Shown piece after piece: positions 50,311 to 58,683 of a DNA stretch of 64,000 nt; within the stretch, counting starts at the first letter, position 1, and each line of letters begins with the position of its first letter. Below the pieces are notes generated by a model. It was not told the origin of the DNA and searched no databases. It saw nothing but the letters and a program-made list of their open reading frames with translations. Made by a program: the position numbers and the translations under genes. Origin of the DNA: Amycolatopsis mediterranei (GTDB taxonomy: Bacteria; Actinomycetota; Actinomycetes; Mycobacteriales; Pseudonocardiaceae); NCBI RefSeq assembly GCF_026017845.1, contig NZ_CP100416.1:8093857-8157856 (forward strand), in the 5' to 3' direction.

Positions 50311-52992
50311 ATGAGACGTCCGGTATTGCTCACCGCCGCCGTCCTGGTGGCCGGCTTCGCCGTGGTGGCCCCGGCCCGCGCCGCGGACACGTTCACCAGC
50401 ACGATGGTCAGCTCTTCGAGTGGCCAGTGCGCCACCGTCCCCGACAGCACCAGCGCCGTCCAGCTCACCCAGACGGCCTGCACCTCCGGTGCCGCGCAGT
50501 CGTACACGTTCACCCCCGTATCAGCCGACGCCTACACCATCGGCACCTTCACCGCCGGCAGCTGCGTCGACATCTACGGCGCGTCCACTTCGGACAACGC
50601 CGCGGTGATCCAGTACGCCTGCCACGGGGAGACCAACCAGCAGTTCCGGCTGCAATCGGTCGGCACGAACACGTTCAACGTCGTGGCCGTCAGCTCCGGC
50701 AAGTGCGTCACCCCGGCGAACACCGCGCTCGTCCAGCTGCCGTGTTCGAGCGCGAGCGCCTGGCGCGTGCCCGGGTACACGCCCGGCACGTCCGACGTCT
50801 ACCAGGGCATCCCGAACCTGGCGCCGAACGCGTGCAAGAACTCCGGGCTGCCGCGGTCGTACGGCACGAACTTCCAGACGCCGAACGACCCCTACGGCCA
50901 GGGGTTCCAGAACACGACGGCGATCGGCTGGGACGGCAACTACTGGCCGGTCTTCAGCTACCTGTCCGGCTCGTTCTTCGCGCGCGGCGTGAACACGACC
51001 TACAACGGCCTGTGCGGCGGGATGTACTCGTTCAGTGCCTACACCTACGGCGGCAATCCCGGCGCGCAGTCGGTGCAGTGGACCGAGGACAACGGCTACC
51101 TGCCGGCGATGACGACGTCCCGGACCTCCGGCAGCGTCGGGATCACCATCAAGAACTTCGCCGACAAGGTCACCATCAACGGCTCCGCGGTCATGCTGGT
51201 CTACACGCGGGTCTCCATCAAGAACAACGGCTCCGGCTCGGTGACCGTCCCGCCGGGTGGTTCGGGACCGGGCCTCGTCCGGCTGACTTCGTCCGGTTTG
51301 GACACGGTCACGGCGGGACAGACGAGCAACCACGACTTCGTGGTGGCGGTGGACAACTTCGGCAGCGGCGTCGCGCTGCCGACCGGCTCGGCGCTGTCGT
51401 CGAACGCGCCGAACTTCGACACCGCCTACGGCCAGATGACCTCGTACTGGAACTCGCGGCTGGCCGAGACGAACACCTTCAGCCTGCCGAACACGACCCT
51501 GCCCAACACCGGCGGCCTGGCGAACCCGGGCACCGCGATGGCCAACGCCTACAAGGCGGGCACTGTCTACAACCTGATCATGCAGGTGGGCAAAGCGCAG
51601 TTCTCCGGCGCCAACAACTACAACTGGATCCTCAACCACGACGTCCCCGGCGAGCTGACCGCCAAATTCGAGACCGGCGACTTCCGGGACGCGCGCAACC
51701 TGCTGCTCACCGCCCGGATCGCTCAGCAGGACGGCTGGGACGAAGTCGGTGCCAACTGGTACTGGGACGGCGTCTGGAAGACGATGGGCTCCTGGGCGAC
51801 GTACCTGGCGAAGACGAACGACACCGCGTTCGTCAGCCAGTACTTCAACGACACCGGCTCGTGGGGACCCAGCCTCCGGACCATCGCCCGGGTGAAGTAC
51901 CCCGCCCAGCTCGCCTCGGACGGGACGCTGCAGACCAACTTCGACAACGACTCCACCGGGCGCTGGCTGTTCAGCAACTTCTCGGCGTTGCAGATGCTGG
52001 CGTCGTACAAGTACATCGCGACCAAGATCGGCCAGACCGCCGAAGCGACGTGGGCGAACACGGCCTACACCTCGCTGCTGAACGCGTTGAACACCGTCGT
52101 GGGCCGCAACCAGTCCGCGAACGGCTTCAACTACCTGCCGTGTGAAGTGGACAAGCCCAACAGCGCCAACCGCTGCAACACCTTCAACGACGCCAACTGG
52201 GCCTCGCCCGGCTGGGTCGGGCAGAACCAGTGGTCGACCATGCTCTCCGGTGGCGCGCTGACCGGCATCATGGGCGACCCCGGCCAGATCGACCGGATGT
52301 ACCAGTGGGGCTTCAACCGGCTGTCGGCCAACGGTTACCCGTTCCCGACCTTCGGGGCGTTCAACGGGTACTCGACGGCGTACAACACGTCGTACTCCTC
52401 CGACGGGTTGTTCTCCGACAACTACCGCGACCTGCCGATCACCAGCTACGCCTGGCAGCTCAAGACCACCACCGGCGGCCCGAACGCCTGGTGGGAGGCC
52501 AACGGCAGCGGGCCCAGCCCGGCCAACCCGTGGATCGGCAGCCACGCCGGACCGCAGTTCGGCGCGTGCCCGTACGCGTGGCCGATCGCCGGGCAGCAGC
52601 AGGGGCTGCTGGAGTCGCTGGTGGCCGAAGGTCTGGCGGCCGGCGGTTCCGGGCCGTACACCTTCACCCGGCCGCTCTACATCGGCCGCGGCGTGCCGAA
52701 CGCCTGGGTCACCCCCGGCCAGACGATTTCGGTGGGCAACCTGACCAACACCTACGACGTGGCTTCGGGCAACCGGTCCACCTACGGGGTTTCCCTCGCG
52801 GTGAGCGGCTCGAGCGGCGCCCGCGTCGTCACGGTGACGTTGTCGGGCAGCCTGCCCGGCGGTGCGGTCGCCATCCAGCTGCCGGTGTTCCTCTCGACCG
52901 GTGTGAACTCGGTCAGCGGCGGCAGCTACGACGCCGCCACGCACACGGTCACCGCGAGCGCGAACACGGTGACCATCACCCTCGCCAGCTGA
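50311..52992 (+). CDS. Secreted ricin-type lectin fused to a large glycosidase-like domain
   Basis: An 893-residue exported protein. Signal peptide 1-25 (ends ARA), lectin trefoil about 26-165 closely matching the previous protein. The large domain (about 170-790) has N-terminal beta sandwich then helical repeats in the style of an (alpha/alpha)6 glycosidase: NWILNHDVPGELTAKFETGD, DEVGANWYWDGVWKTMGSWATYLAKTND, NQWSTMLSGGALTGIMGDP, SSDGLFSDNYRDLPITSYAW. A C-terminal beta domain (about 790-893) ends the protein. I cannot name the GH family; Asp/Glu in these motifs are candidates for catalysis. It is 21 bp after the metalloprotease gene, probably co-transcribed. Confidence 0.8.
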   Translation: MRRPVLLTAAVLVAGFAVVAPARAADTFTSTMVSSSSGQCATVPDSTSAVQLTQTACTSGAAQSYTFTPVSADAYTIGTFTAGSCVDIYGASTSDNAAVIQYACHGETNQQFRLQSVGTNTFNVVAVSSGKCVTPANTALVQLPCSSASAWRVPGYTPGTSDVYQGIPNLAPNACKNSGLPRSYGTNFQTPNDPYGQGFQNTTAIGWDGNYWPVFSYLSGSFFARGVNTTYNGLCGGMYSFSAYTYGGNPGAQSVQWTEDNGYLPAMTTSRTSGSVGITIKNFADKVTINGSAVMLVYTRVSIKNNGSGSVTVPPGGSGPGLVRLTSSGLDTVTAGQTSNHDFVVAVDNFGSGVALPTGSALSSNAPNFDTAYGQMTSYWNSRLAETNTFSLPNTTLPNTGGLANPGTAMANAYKAGTVYNLIMQVGKAQFSGANNYNWILNHDVPGELTAKFETGDFRDARNLLLTARIAQQDGWDEVGANWYWDGVWKTMGSWATYLAKTNDTAFVSQYFNDTGSWGPSLRTIARVKYPAQLASDGTLQTNFDNDSTGRWLFSNFSALQMLASYKYIATKIGQTAEATWANTAYTSLLNALNTVVGRNQSANGFNYLPCEVDKPNSANRCNTFNDANWASPGWVGQNQWSTMLSGGALTGIMGDPGQIDRMYQWGFNRLSANGYPFPTFGAFNGYSTAYNTSYSSDGLFSDNYRDLPITSYAWQLKTTTGGPNAWWEANGSGPSPANPWIGSHAGPQFGACPYAWPIAGQQQGLLESLVAEGLAAGGSGPYTFTRPLYIGRGVPNAWVTPGQTISVGNLTNTYDVASGNRSTYGVSLAVSGSSGARVVTVTLSGSLPGGAVAIQLPVFLSTGVNSVSGGSYDAATHTVTASANTVTITLAS

Positions 52993-53000
52993 ACCTTCCC

Positions 53001-53044
53001 GGGGTGGGGGGGGCCGGGCGGGGCCCCCCCCCCCCCCCCCCCCC
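53001..53044. repeat. G-run/C-run tract with a 21-base poly-C
   Basis: GGGGTGGGGGGGGCCGGGCG is followed by GGG and then 21 consecutive C (53024-53044). It lies between the convergent glycosidase-like gene and cobIJ, so a G-C hairpin could stop transcription from both sides. A homopolymer this long is also a classic site of sequencing or assembly error. Confidence 0.7.
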
Positions 53045-53063
53045 ACGACAAGCCGCGGCAGAC

Positions 53064-54551
53064 CTAGTAACTGCGGGGCGTCCAGACGATGCCGTTGTCG
53101 GATCGAGTGCGAGACGAGCCCACGATCAGCAGGCAGCGCATGTCCACTGTGGACGGGTCCAGCTCGCCCAGTGTCGTGATGCGGATGTCCTCCTCCGGGC
53201 CGCCCACGTCCCGGGCCACGACGACCGGTGTGGAAGGCGCGCGGTGGCGGAGCAGCACGGCACGCGCGTCGGCCAGCTGGGTCGTGCGGGTGCGGGATGC
53301 CGGGTTGTACAGCGCCAGCACCAGGTCCGCCGCGCCCGCTGCGTCGAGACGCTTCTCGATGATCTCCCAGGGCTTCAGCCGATCGGACAGCGACAGCACG
53401 CAGTAGTCGTGTCCCAGCGGTGCCCCCACCCGGGACGCCGCCGCCTGGGCCGCGGTCACTCCGGGCACGATCCGGACCCGGACACCGGCGCCGTGACCTG
53501 CGGACACCTGCTCCAGCACCGCCGACGCCATCGCGAACACGCCCGGGTCGCCCGAGGACACCACCGCCACGCGAGAGCCGGAAGCAGCCAGCGACAACGC
53601 CTCGCGTGCCCGGTCCGCCTCGACGCGGTTGCCGGATGCGTGCCGCTGCTGGCCCGCCTTCTGCGGCACCCGGGCGACATACGGCCCGTACCCGACGATG
53701 TGCTCCGCCGCGTCAAGCTCCGAAGCAGCCTCGGGCGTCAGCCACTCCGGGCCTGCCGGGCCGAGACCCACAACGACCACTTCGCCAACCGAAGAAGGCG
53801 AAGCAGCCGGAGCAGGCGAAGACTGACGGGACGCATAAGCCGGCGAAGGCAGCAACGCCAGCGAGAAGTACGGAACCGTCGAAGGATCCACCGACGCCAG
53901 AGGCTCGATCCGCTGCTGACCCCAGGTCGCGCGCTCGACGTACACCGCGTCGTCCAGCTTGCCGGCCTCCGCGAACGCCTCCCGCACCGACGAGAACGTC
54001 CGGCCCAGCTTCAGCACCGCCGCCGCGTCGGTGTCGGCGAGGCGCCGGGCCAGTTCCGGGGCCGGGAGCGTACCCGGGAGCACCGTGAGCACCTCGTCGC
54101 GCTGCACCAGCGGGCGGCCGAAGACCGACGACGCCGCGCTCACCGACGTCACGCCCGGGACGACCACCGCCTCGAAGCGGCCGGCCAGCCGCTCGTGCAT
54201 GTACATGTACGAGCCGTAGAAGAACGGGTCGCCTTCGCAGAGCAGGACCACGTCGCGGCCCGCGTCGAGGTGCTCGGCCAGCCGCTTCGCGCTCAGCTCG
54301 TAGAAGTCGGCGATCGCGCCCTCGTAGCCGCCCGGGTGATCGGTCGTCTCGGTCGTGACCGGGTAGACGAGCTTCTCCTCGAGCTGGCCCTCGCGCAGGT
54401 ACGGCTCGGCGACCGACCGCGCGATGCTCCGGCCGTGGCGCGCGCAGTGGTACGCGATCACCGAGGCTTCGGAAATCAGGCGGGCCGCCTTGACCGTCAT
54501 CAGTTCCGGGTCGCCGGGGCCGAGCCCGACACCGTACAGCGTGCCGGTCAT
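53064..54551 (-). CDS. cobIJ: Precorrin-2 C20-methyltransferase / precorrin-3B C17-methyltransferase fusion
   Basis: A 495-residue fusion of two cobalamin methyltransferases. CobI part (about 1-235): TLYGVGLGPGDPELMTVKAARLI, LLCEGDPFFYGSYMYM, VVPGVTSVSAASS. CobJ part (about 250-495): GEVVVVGLGPAGPEWLTPEA, VSSGDPGVFAMASAV, VPGVTAAQAAASRVGAPLGHDYCVLSLSD, LYNPASRTR. A Pro/Ser/Ala linker joins them. The fusion is known in mycobacteria (Rv2066). ATG 54551 overlaps the cobH stop (ATGA). Third gene of cobG-cobH-cobIJ in the aerobic B12 pathway. Confidence 0.95.
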   Translation of the reverse strand: MTGTLYGVGLGPGDPELMTVKAARLISEASVIAYHCARHGRSIARSVAEPYLREGQLEEKLVYPVTTETTDHPGGYEGAIADFYELSAKRLAEHLDAGRDVVLLCEGDPFFYGSYMYMHERLAGRFEAVVVPGVTSVSAASSVFGRPLVQRDEVLTVLPGTLPAPELARRLADTDAAAVLKLGRTFSSVREAFAEAGKLDDAVYVERATWGQQRIEPLASVDPSTVPYFSLALLPSPAYASRQSSPAPAASPSSVGEVVVVGLGPAGPEWLTPEAASELDAAEHIVGYGPYVARVPQKAGQQRHASGNRVEADRAREALSLAASGSRVAVVSSGDPGVFAMASAVLEQVSAGHGAGVRVRIVPGVTAAQAAASRVGAPLGHDYCVLSLSDRLKPWEIIEKRLDAAGAADLVLALYNPASRTRTTQLADARAVLLRHRAPSTPVVVARDVGGPEEDIRITTLGELDPSTVDMRCLLIVGSSRTRSDNGIVWTPRSY

Positions 54552-55171
54552 TCTTCGGCGCTCGCGAGTGCGTTGATCGCCGCGACGGCCATCGCGCTGC
54601 CGCCGCGCCGCCCGTGCACCACCAGGTACGGTGCCGGGGCGCGCTTGGCCAGCTCCACTTTGGACTCCGCCGCGCCGACGAAGCCGACCGGGACGCCGAT
54701 GATCGCCGCGGGCGCGCCGACGCCTTCGTCGAGGATCTCCAGCAGGCGGAACAGGGCCGTCGGGGCGTTGCCGATCGCCACGACCGAGCCGGGCAGCTTG
54801 TCGCGCCACAGTTCGAGCGCCGCGGCCGACCGCGTGGTGCCCATGCGTTCGGCCAGCCCCGGCACGCTCGGGTCCGAGAGCGTGCAGAGCACCTCGTTGT
54901 CCGCGGGCAGGCGACGGCGGGTGACGCCGCTGGCGATCATCTGCGCGTCGCACAGGATCGGCGCGCCGGCTTCGAGCGCCGCGCGGCCGGACTCGACGAC
55001 GTCGAGCGTGTACCGCAGGTCGTCGACCAGATCGACCATGCCGCAGGCGTGGATCATCCGGACCGCCAGCCCGGCCACGTCGTCGGGCAGGATCGCCAGG
55101 TCCGCCTCCTCGCGGATCGTGGCGAACGAGTGCCGGTAGATCTCGGCACCGTCCCGCAGGTAGTCGATCAC
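54548..55171 (-). CDS. cobH: Precorrin-8X methylmutase CobH
   Basis: A 207-residue enzyme moving the C11 methyl to C12 to form hydrogenobyrinate. Visible: YRHSFATIREEADL (with the catalytic His), MIHACGMVDLVDDLRY, PILCDAQMIASGVTRRRLPADNEVLC and IGNAPTALFRLLEILDEG. Length is standard. GTG 55171 overlaps the cobG stop by 4 bp and its stop overlaps cobIJ, so all three are coupled. Confidence 0.95.
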   Translation of the reverse strand: MIDYLRDGAEIYRHSFATIREEADLAILPDDVAGLAVRMIHACGMVDLVDDLRYTLDVVESGRAALEAGAPILCDAQMIASGVTRRRLPADNEVLCTLSDPSVPGLAERMGTTRSAAALELWRDKLPGSVVAIGNAPTALFRLLEILDEGVGAPAAIIGVPVGFVGAAESKVELAKRAPAPYLVVHGRRGGSAMAVAAINALASAEE

Positions 55172-56244
55172 AGCTTCCCTTCCATCTCGTCGAGCGGCAC
55201 CCAGCGGCCGTCGATGCGGTAGCCCCCCGCTTCGGCGACCACGTCCACATAGGACTGCGACGGCTTTCCGCACCGCCGCTCGCAGCCCGAGAAGTGGGCC
55301 CGCAGGCCCGGCCGGAACACCGCGTCGGCGCGGACGTCGGCGCGCGACTTCGCGCAGCCCGGACGGCCGATGCACGCGGTGGTCCCCAGTGCCTCGCCCC
55401 CGAACCCGAGCCGCGCGAAGACGTCGGGAGGCACGTCCGGCAGGACCAGGGACTTCCACGGCGTGACCAGCGCCGTCCCGAACTCCGCCAGCGCCCGCGC
55501 CTGCGTCGCGGACAGCTGTCCGAAGCGCGGCACGACACCGGCTGCGTAGCCACCGCCGTCCTGGGGAATCAGCCCCGCCGGCATGGAGAACCCGGTCCGC
55601 GGCACCGGCGTCCCGCGCCAGGCCGGGTCGTCGAGTTCGGCGACGCGCCAGGCCGCCCCGCGCACCCGGCAGAACTCCAGCGCCACCTCGATCAGCACCG
55701 CCACGACGTCGGCGCGGGCCACCCGGCGACCCGTGTCGCCGCCCGCGAGCAGCAGCGTTCCCTCGGACGAGCCGGTAGCACGCCAGCAGACGTCGGCGCC
55801 TTCGGAGGCGACGTCGCCGCGGCCGTCGTCGAAGGCGAAGAGGAACCGCCCGGGCAGCGCCGCCAGTTCCGGCGTCGAACACAGCACCAGGTCCAGCGAA
55901 GCCGCCAGGCCGCGGACGTCGGCGAGGCCGCCGCTCACTCCGCTCAGCGGCGACGCGAGGACGTTCCGGACCCGCTCGTGCGACGGCGACGGCAGCAGAC
56001 CCGCGTCGGTCAGCCGGGCCGCCAACCCGGGCCGGGTGACGCCGCGCAGCTGGACGTTGCCGCGCGAAGTGAGGTGGAGGTCGCCGTCGCCGCAGGCTTC
56101 GGCCGCGTCGGCCAGCGCGTGCAGCTGCACTGCGGAAATCGTGCCGCCGGGCAGCCGCACCCGCGCCAACGGTCCGTCGGCGGCGTCGTGGGGTGCGAAA
56201 ACACCGGGGCACGCGTCGGCTCGCACGCGTGCTGGGGTCGGCAT
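55168..56244 (-). CDS. cobG: Precorrin-3B synthase CobG
   Basis: A 358-residue iron-sulfur/siroheme-family monooxygenase that uses O2 to make precorrin-3B, marking the aerobic route. Visible: LTSRGNVQLRGVTRPGLAARL (sulfite reductase-like repeat) and the [4Fe-4S] ligands in TACIGRPGCAKS and HFSGCERRCGKP. ATG 56244 is the first good start; the preceding bases belong to a non-conserved extension. First gene of the operon; no riboswitch is obvious before it. Confidence 0.94.
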   Translation of the reverse strand: MPTPARVRADACPGVFAPHDAADGPLARVRLPGGTISAVQLHALADAAEACGDGDLHLTSRGNVQLRGVTRPGLAARLTDAGLLPSPSHERVRNVLASPLSGVSGGLADVRGLAASLDLVLCSTPELAALPGRFLFAFDDGRGDVASEGADVCWRATGSSEGTLLLAGGDTGRRVARADVVAVLIEVALEFCRVRGAAWRVAELDDPAWRGTPVPRTGFSMPAGLIPQDGGGYAAGVVPRFGQLSATQARALAEFGTALVTPWKSLVLPDVPPDVFARLGFGGEALGTTACIGRPGCAKSRADVRADAVFRPGLRAHFSGCERRCGKPSQSYVDVVAEAGGYRIDGRWVPLDEMEGKL

Positions 56245-56248
56245 GGGG

Positions 56249-56563
56249 TCACTGTAGCTGGCCGTTCCGGCGCTCCGGCGGGTCCGAACGCGGCCGGATC
56301 CGGGCCGTTCCGGCGTCCAGGTCCACGTCACGCCAGGGAGGTGCGCCTTCGGCGTCCTGCTCGACGAGCATCGACATCGTTTCCCGGTGTTCCAGCTCAC
56401 GCCGCTTGGTCCCGTACAGGAACGCGGTGGCCTCTTCGATGGAGGTGGCGGACAGCCGCGCCTTGAAGCGCGAGCCGTTCTTGCGCGGCCGCAGTTCGAT
56501 CGCGGCCATGACCAGCAGGATCACGACGCCGCCCGGAAGGGCGAGCCCCAGCCAAGTTGCCAT
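56249..56563 (-). CDS. Small single-pass membrane protein, DUF6191-like
   Basis: A 104-residue protein with one N-terminal membrane helix (MATWLGLALPGGVVILLVMAAIELR) and a charged cytoplasmic part: RLSATSIEEATAFLYGTKRRELEHRETMSMLVEQDAEGAPPWRDVDLD. The KRxELExRE stretch recalls the small actinobacterial DUF6191 family. No function is known. The gene ends 4 bp before cobG and has the same direction, so it may lead that operon; the ribosome binding site is poor. Confidence 0.65.
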   Translation of the reverse strand: MATWLGLALPGGVVILLVMAAIELRPRKNGSRFKARLSATSIEEATAFLYGTKRRELEHRETMSMLVEQDAEGAPPWRDVDLDAGTARIRPRSDPPERRNGQLQ

Positions 56564-56619
56564 GCCCCGCGAACCGGATGACCGCGGGTCAAGTTCCCGA
56601 GGCAGCAGAAGTCTCATCA

Positions 56620-56641
56620 AATGTAGTAGGTGTGCTACATT
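56620..56641. promoter_or_regulatory. Inverted repeat AATGTAG-N8-CTACATT upstream of the ABC exporter
   Basis: Perfect 7-bp arms spaced by 8 bp, in an AT-rich patch 31 bp before the ATPase gene start. It is the most likely binding site for the XRE regulator encoded at the end of the operon, or for another repressor. Confidence 0.6.
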
Positions 56642-56672
56642 CGATCGCATCAGTCAACTGGGGGTGACCGCG

Positions 56673-57599
56673 ATGAGAGATCCAGCCGATCCGGTCGTCC
56701 GCGTGCGCGGGCTGCGGATGCGGTACGGCACCAACGACGTCCTCCACGGCGTCGAGTTCGAGGCGTACCGGGGCGAGGTCGTCGGCCTGCTCGGGCCGAA
56801 CGGCGCGGGCAAGACGACGACGATCGAGATCCTCGAGGGCTTCCGCATGCGGTCGGCCGGCGAGGTGAGCGTGCTGGGCGTCGACCCGGCGCACGGGGGT
56901 GAGGACTGGCGGGCACGGCTGGGGGTCGTGCTCCAGTCCTGGCGCGACCACGGGAAGTGGCGCGTGCGCGAGCTGCTCGCCCACCTCGGCCGGTACTACG
57001 CGCCGTACTCGTCGGCGGCCCGCCCGCGGCCGTGGGACACCGACGAGCTGATCGCGACGGTCGGGCTCACCGAGCACGCGCACAAGAAGCTCAAGCAGCT
57101 CTCCGGCGGCCAGCGGCGGCGGCTCGACGTCGCCATCGGCATCGTCGGGCGCCCCGAGCTGCTGTTCCTCGACGAGCCGACCGCGGGCTTCGACCCCGAG
57201 GCCCGGCGGGAGTTCCACGACCTGGTGCACCGCCTGTCCGACGAGCTCGACACGACGATCCTGCTGACCACGCACGACCTCGACGAGGCCGAGAAGCTGG
57301 CCGACCGGATCCTCATCCTCAACGGCGGCCGGATCATCGCCGACGGCTCGGCCGACGCGCTGTCCCGGCAGATCTCCGGCGAGGCCGAGGTCCGCTGGAG
57401 CGTCGGCGGACAGCGTTTCGTGCACTCGACGACCGAAGCGACGAAGTACGTGTACGACCTGTTCAAGCAGCACGGCGAGGCCGTCGCGGACCTCGAGGTC
57501 CGGCGGGCGTCGCTGGAGGACACCTACATGACGCTGGTCCACCGCGCCGAGGCCGGCGGCGAGACGGAGCTCGGCCTCCAGGAAGCGGGTGCGCGATGA
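56673..57599 (+). CDS. ABC exporter ATPase
   Basis: A 308-residue ATPase of the drug/antibiotic type: Walker A GPNGAGKTT, Q-loop VVLQSWRDHGKWRV, signature LSGGQRRRLDVAIG, Walker B LLFLDEPTAGFD, H-loop TTHDLDEAE. A C-terminal extension of about 80 residues (GEAEVRWSVGGQRFVHSTTEAT to SLEDTYMTLVHRAE) is typical of DrrA-like proteins. ATG 56673 follows GGGGGTGA. Its stop overlaps the permease ATG (ATGA). Confidence 0.93.
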   Translation: MRDPADPVVRVRGLRMRYGTNDVLHGVEFEAYRGEVVGLLGPNGAGKTTTIEILEGFRMRSAGEVSVLGVDPAHGGEDWRARLGVVLQSWRDHGKWRVRELLAHLGRYYAPYSSAARPRPWDTDELIATVGLTEHAHKKLKQLSGGQRRRLDVAIGIVGRPELLFLDEPTAGFDPEARREFHDLVHRLSDELDTTILLTTHDLDEAEKLADRILILNGGRIIADGSADALSRQISGEAEVRWSVGGQRFVHSTTEATKYVYDLFKQHGEAVADLEVRRASLEDTYMTLVHRAEAGGETELGLQEAGAR

Positions 57600-58447
57600 A
57601 CGCCAGGACAGCGGCACTGCGCAACGGGCTGGCCCGTGGCTGGATCGAGTTCAAGCAGACGTGGACCAACCTCGACGACGTGATCGGCCAGCTCGTCTTC
57701 GTCACGCTCTTCCTCGGCACGCTGTTCTTCATGCGGAACGCGACGCTGCCCGGCACGTCGTTCTCCCTCGGCGCCGCGACCGTACCCAGTGTGCTCGGCG
57801 CCGGCATCGTGTTCCAAGGGCTGACCGGCGCGGCGGGCTACCTGGCCGTCGACCGCGAGGACGGCACGCTGCTGCGGGCGAAGGCGACCCCGAACGGGAT
57901 GCTCGGGTACCTGCTCGGGAAGACGACAGCACTGTCGCTCGCCCAGCTCACGGGCCTGATAGCGGTCCTGATCCCGTGCCTGTTCGTGTTCTCCGCACTG
58001 GCACCGGACGGCGTCTGGTCGTACCTGCACCTGCTCGGGGTGCTGCTGGTCGGCATGATCGCGACGATGCCGATCGGCGCGGCGCTGGGGTCCCTGACCA
58101 GCAGCCCGCGCTCGATCGGGCTGATCACCCTGCCGATCATGGGCCTGGGCGCGATCTCGGGGATCTTCTACCCGATCACGGCGCTGCCGGTGTGGGTGCA
58201 GGACATCGCGCAGGTGTTCCCGATGTACTGGCTGGGCCTCGGGATGCGCTCGGCGCTGCTGCCGGACAGCGCGGTCGTCGTCGAGATCGGCCAGTCCTGG
58301 CGGCCGCTGCCGACCCTGGCGGTGCTCGTCGCGTGGGCCGTGATCGGATTGGCGCTGGCCCCGGTCCTGCTCCGCCGCATGGCGCGGCGCGAGGCCGGCT
58401 CGTCGCTGGCCGAGCGGCGGGAGAAGGCCATGCAGCGTGTGGGGTAG
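57596..58447 (+). CDS. ABC-2 type exporter permease
   Basis: A 283-residue membrane protein with six hydrophobic segments (LVFVTLFLGTLFFM, VLGAGIVFQGLTGAAGYL, LSLAQLTGLIAVLIPCLFVFSAL, LGVLLVGMIATMPIGAAL, LITLPIMGLGAISGIFYPITALP, TLAVLVAWAVIGLALAPVLL). The loop DREDGTLLRAKATPNGMLGYL is characteristic of DrrB-like transporters. It pairs with the preceding ATPase; the substrate is unknown. Confidence 0.92.
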   Translation: MNARTAALRNGLARGWIEFKQTWTNLDDVIGQLVFVTLFLGTLFFMRNATLPGTSFSLGAATVPSVLGAGIVFQGLTGAAGYLAVDREDGTLLRAKATPNGMLGYLLGKTTALSLAQLTGLIAVLIPCLFVFSALAPDGVWSYLHLLGVLLVGMIATMPIGAALGSLTSSPRSIGLITLPIMGLGAISGIFYPITALPVWVQDIAQVFPMYWLGLGMRSALLPDSAVVVEIGQSWRPLPTLAVLVAWAVIGLALAPVLLRRMARREAGSSLAERREKAMQRVG

Positions 58448-58449
58448 TC

Positions 58450-58683
58450 ATGAGTGAAGTCGTCTACAACCGGATCGCGATGCTGCGCGCGGAGCGGTCG
58501 ATCTCGCGGCGGCAGCTGGCCGAGGCCCTCGGCGTGCACTACCAGACGATCGGCTACCTGGAACGCGGCGAGTACAGCCCTTCGCTGTTCCTGGCCCTGC
58601 GGATCGCGGAGTTCTTCGAGGTCTCCGTGGAAGTGCTGTTCTCGACGAAGCCCTTCCCCCGCCTGGGAGAGCGGTCCGCCTAG
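58450..58683 (+). CDS. Small XRE-type helix-turn-helix regulator
   Basis: A 77-residue protein that is almost only an HTH: RIAMLRAERSISRRQLAEALGVHYQTIGYLERGEYSPSLFLALRIAEFFEVSVEVLF. It resembles the YozG/xenobiotic-response group found beside ABC exporters. ATG is two bases after the permease stop, so it is expressed with the exporter. Its stop shares bases with the stop of the convergent gene. Confidence 0.9.
   Translation: MSEVVYNRIAMLRAERSISRRQLAEALGVHYQTIGYLERGEYSPSLFLALRIAEFFEVSVEVLFSTKPFPRLGERSA

Noticed and set aside
50521..53046. An 841-codon minus-strand frame opposite the lectin-glycosidase gene, starting in the G-rich tract
   Set aside because: Low-complexity Arg/Gly/Val translation and its start lies in the poly-G/C tract; the plus-strand frame has a signal peptide and domains.
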